NCBI GenBank assembly: GCA_013140975.1
Contig: JABFRV010000049.1
Coordinates: 1-34,610 of the forward strand
Source: Saprospiraceae bacterium
GTDB taxonomy: Bacteria > Bacteroidota > Bacteroidia > Chitinophagales > Saprospiraceae
Length of the DNA: 34,610 bases
Direction of reading: 5' to 3'
Under the pieces are notes generated by a model. It saw only the letters and a program-made list of their open reading frames with translations, did not search any database and was not told where the DNA came from. Both the position numbers and the translations under genes were made by a program. This document shows, in pieces, positions 32,525 through 34,610 of the stretch (positions within the stretch are counted from its first letter, which is position 1; each line of letters starts with the position of its first letter).

Positions 32525-34610
32525 CTAATTGATTAATATAAAGGCAGACCAGTTAGAATCATTGGATTGTATTGCTTTCACCTGTTGTTGTGTAATTTGG
32601 AATGCTTCACTGACCGAATAATTGGTATTAAGTAAATTTGAATAAAGCTTAGTCATGAATTGAATTGTTGACCTATCACTAACCGACCACAAACTCGCAA
32701 CAATATTTTCTGCTCCTGCAATTTTGAGACCTCTAACTAAACTAAATGTAGATTCATACCGATTGGTATTAAGGCCTACTCCTGTTTCGCAAGCTGATAA
32801 AACCACTATTTTTGTTTTGGAAAGATCCAAGCAACTAATTTCGTAAGCATTTAAATAACCATTTTTTGTGAATATATCTTTTTTAGCTATTGAATTAGCA
32901 TCTGAAAGAACAAGCATTGAATTAAAGAGAGGGTTAGAATGAGAATGGTTCTTGCTGTTATTACTTACAGTTTGAATATTGTAATAATAACCATGAGTAG
33001 CTATATGTATTATGTCATAGGATTCTTTTAGAAACTCAGTTACTATTTCCTCACGGGCTTGTAATCCCGAAATTAGCGTAGTATTTAAATTTTTCTTTCT
33101 CATTAATTCGTGTATTGACTTTGTTTCCGTTAGTGTCCCAGGTAAATAGTTCCAATGCAATTGATCTTCAATCTTTGAAATTTGAGAATTTTCACCATAT
33201 TCTAATCCGCCAACTAATAAAACTTTATCAAAAACCTTAGGCTGGTTAACACTGATGGTAGTATAGTTGTAAGTGTTTGTGAACTGTCGTAATTTGTATT
33301 TGTCAATCATAGTTTCATTTTTCGTTATTGAAAGAGAATTAAGATTTAATGTATTTAAAATTCCAACCGATGAAAAGTTAATTAATTTCGTTTCTGGAAA
33401 TGTCTTTAAAATTGGTTCCCAGATTAATTTATAATGATGACTGTGATTGTTATCTTTGACTGGTTTTAATCCTGTTCCCCTTGCGTTTGAATTGGATGCT
33501 AATTCACTTTCTGTAGTTTTGCTTATGTTTAAATAGGCATTTGAATTCAAGAGTTGTGATTCTTCAAATAATGGTATTGCGACTGGATATAGTCTTTCAC
33601 TATCAAGAACTAGCGCCATATATTTTTCCGGTGAATTTTTTCTAAAAGAGGACTTGTATTTAATAAATTCTACTGCAATTTCACCTTTGTTTAACTTTTC
33701 TTTTAATAAGGAAATATTAAAGCTGTCTTCTTTATGTGTGGAACGTAATAGCCTAAGGCATTCTCTCTCATAAGTTTCTTTTTGTTTGAAAAGTATGGAT
33801 TTTTGATCAGGACTATTTTTAATTTGTAACTCTAAAGCAGAAAGTTTAGAAAATAATGATACGATAGAAGAATCCTTTGATTCAGCAATAAATTTATTTA
33901 ATTCAGTGCTTTTTCGCATCAACAATCCTTTGGTCTGGAGTGCAAGCTGAAATAAGAATGAAGTATAATCATCCGCCATTATATTAGGATCATAAAGTTC
34001 AAAGAATATATCTGTTTTAGAAAAAATTTCATTTTGTATGAATTGACTTAATTCAGATTCTGTCATAAAATTGACTGCTTTGGAAATGCTTTGACTTACT
34101 TTTTGCCTATATAGATTAAGAATTTTATTTAGCTTTGGATCTTTAGAATGATAAAAGTATTGTGATGCTATTAGAAGAAATGAATTTATCTGATTTTCAG
34201 GAATATTCTTAAAATCAGTAAAGTTTTCAGTTATTATTTCAAGTTGATTGACTAATTTCTTCAAGCTAAATAGTGCTGATTGAGTAAGGGTTGTATCTGA
34301 TTTTTTAAGAATTGATAATCCAACCAAATTGTAATATATAGTAATTTCATTAAAAGAATTTTCTTTAAAGATGTTCTTTAAATCGATTGAATCAACCCTA
34401 AGAATTTTCGACTCTATTTCTAAGAGACTATCCGCAAATGAAATATCTGCAATGCCGGTTCGAAGTATAACTTCCACACATTGATTTAAAGCGCCAGCGT
34501 ATTCAATAGGGCTGTTTGAGTATAATGTATTTGAACATTTTAGAGAATTAATTAATAATTGAAATTTATCTAGTTTATCAATGGTATTAGGCTCATTAAT
34601 TGAGTAATGC
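32525..34610 (-). CDS. CHAT domain protein, N-terminus outside window
   Basis: The frame is open to the window edge, so at least 694 residues are visible and the start is not seen; a GTG at 34477 is internal. The N-terminal two-thirds is helical, TPR-like in character. The C-terminal CHAT (caspase/separase-like Cys protease) domain has the catalytic His in IIHIATHGYYYN (codon 32993-32995) and Cys in VVLSACETGVG (codon 32789-32791), both intact. It ends with the family's usual GAENIVASLWSVSD segment. Such proteins are common and varied in Bacteroidota. Some CHAT proteases act in defence or signalling, but nothing adjacent shows which here. Confidence 0.9.
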   Translation of the reverse strand, partial: HYSINEPNTIDKLDKFQLLINSLKCSNTLYSNSPIEYAGALNQCVEVILRTGIADISFADSLLEIESKILRVDSIDLKNIFKENSFNEITIYYNLVGLSILKKSDTTLTQSALFSLKKLVNQLEIITENFTDFKNIPENQINSFLLIASQYFYHSKDPKLNKILNLYRQKVSQSISKAVNFMTESELSQFIQNEIFSKTDIFFELYDPNIMADDYTSFLFQLALQTKGLLMRKSTELNKFIAESKDSSIVSLFSKLSALELQIKNSPDQKSILFKQKETYERECLRLLRSTHKEDSFNISLLKEKLNKGEIAVEFIKYKSSFRKNSPEKYMALVLDSERLYPVAIPLFEESQLLNSNAYLNISKTTESELASNSNARGTGLKPVKDNNHSHHYKLIWEPILKTFPETKLINFSSVGILNTLNLNSLSITKNETMIDKYKLRQFTNTYNYTTISVNQPKVFDKVLLVGGLEYGENSQISKIEDQLHWNYLPGTLTETKSIHELMRKKNLNTTLISGLQAREEIVTEFLKESYDIIHIATHGYYYNIQTVSNNSKNHSHSNPLFNSMLVLSDANSIAKKDIFTKNGYLNAYEISCLDLSKTKIVVLSACETGVGLNTNRYESTFSLVRGLKIAGAENIVASLWSVSDRSTIQFMTKLYSNLLNTNYSVSEAFQITQQQVKAIQSNDSNWSAFILIN

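Noticed and set aside
32525-34610. CHAT gene as part of a gasdermin or type III-E CRISPR defence system
   Set aside because: No gasdermin-like, Cas or other defence gene is visible beside it, and CHAT proteins are common in Bacteroidota outside defence.

Overview
The window looks like a chromosomal segment of a Bacteroidota bacterium, most likely of the Saprospiria type. The DNA is AT-rich and no Shine-Dalgarno sequences are apparent. Several promoters match the Bacteroidota -7 element TAnnTTTG. Two large exported proteins end in type IX secretion (T9SS) sorting domains, and a T9SS plug protein is encoded in the same window. There is also a futalosine-pathway menaquinone gene (mqnC) and a cyanophycin synthetase. 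No rRNA, tRNA, CRISPR array, transposase or phage gene was seen.

Layout. 2-6311 is an accessory region with a two-gene module present twice: a small Cys-rich lipoprotein followed by a large exported hydrolase/beta-solenoid T9SS protein. In the first copy the large gene survives only as a 5' fragment. 6492-10782 holds the divergent pair rlmB and an M36 (fungalysin-like) T9SS metalloprotease. 10850-14661 is a leftward group rlmN > T9SS plug (DUF5103) > TolC-like protein. 14758-18821 carries a DUF3089 lipoprotein, an octamer repeat array and cyanophycin synthetase. 19113-22674 has three exported lipoproteins: a vanadium haloperoxidase-like enzyme, a MORN/YwqK-like protein and a di-haem cytochrome c peroxidase. 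22838-23821 is a family-4 glycosyltransferase. 23958-28416 is the leftward operon rimP-nusA-infB. 28502-30523 has mqnC and a purine nucleoside phosphorylase. 30694-31785 is a second GT4 glycosyltransferase. 32049-34610 holds a small membrane protein with a 14-residue triple repeat, facing a CHAT-domain protein that runs off the window.

How parts fit together. The plug protein belongs to the T9SS translocon that would export the M36 protease and the large hydrolase. rlmB, rlmN, rimP, nusA and infB are ordinary ribosome and transcription housekeeping genes. The haloperoxidase-like enzyme and the peroxidase would both use peroxide at the cell envelope.

The most distinctive non-genic signal is a set of degenerate short tandem arrays, period 7-10 bp and each with a different unit, lying between genes: GGGTTGAC type at 15774 and inverted at 6428; GAGTCGC type at 30549 and 30630; GGTTAATG type at 31784; CATATAAATA at 21175. 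Three of them touch gene ends. One appears to have replaced the start codon of the second glycosyltransferase, and another builds a terminator-like hairpin. I see no convincing new multi-gene system. The best candidates for novelty are the constant-head/variable-tail module at 2-6311, the repeat arrays that encroach on gene ends, the terminator-like hairpin in the rimP leader, and the repeat-bearing membrane protein next to the CHAT protein.
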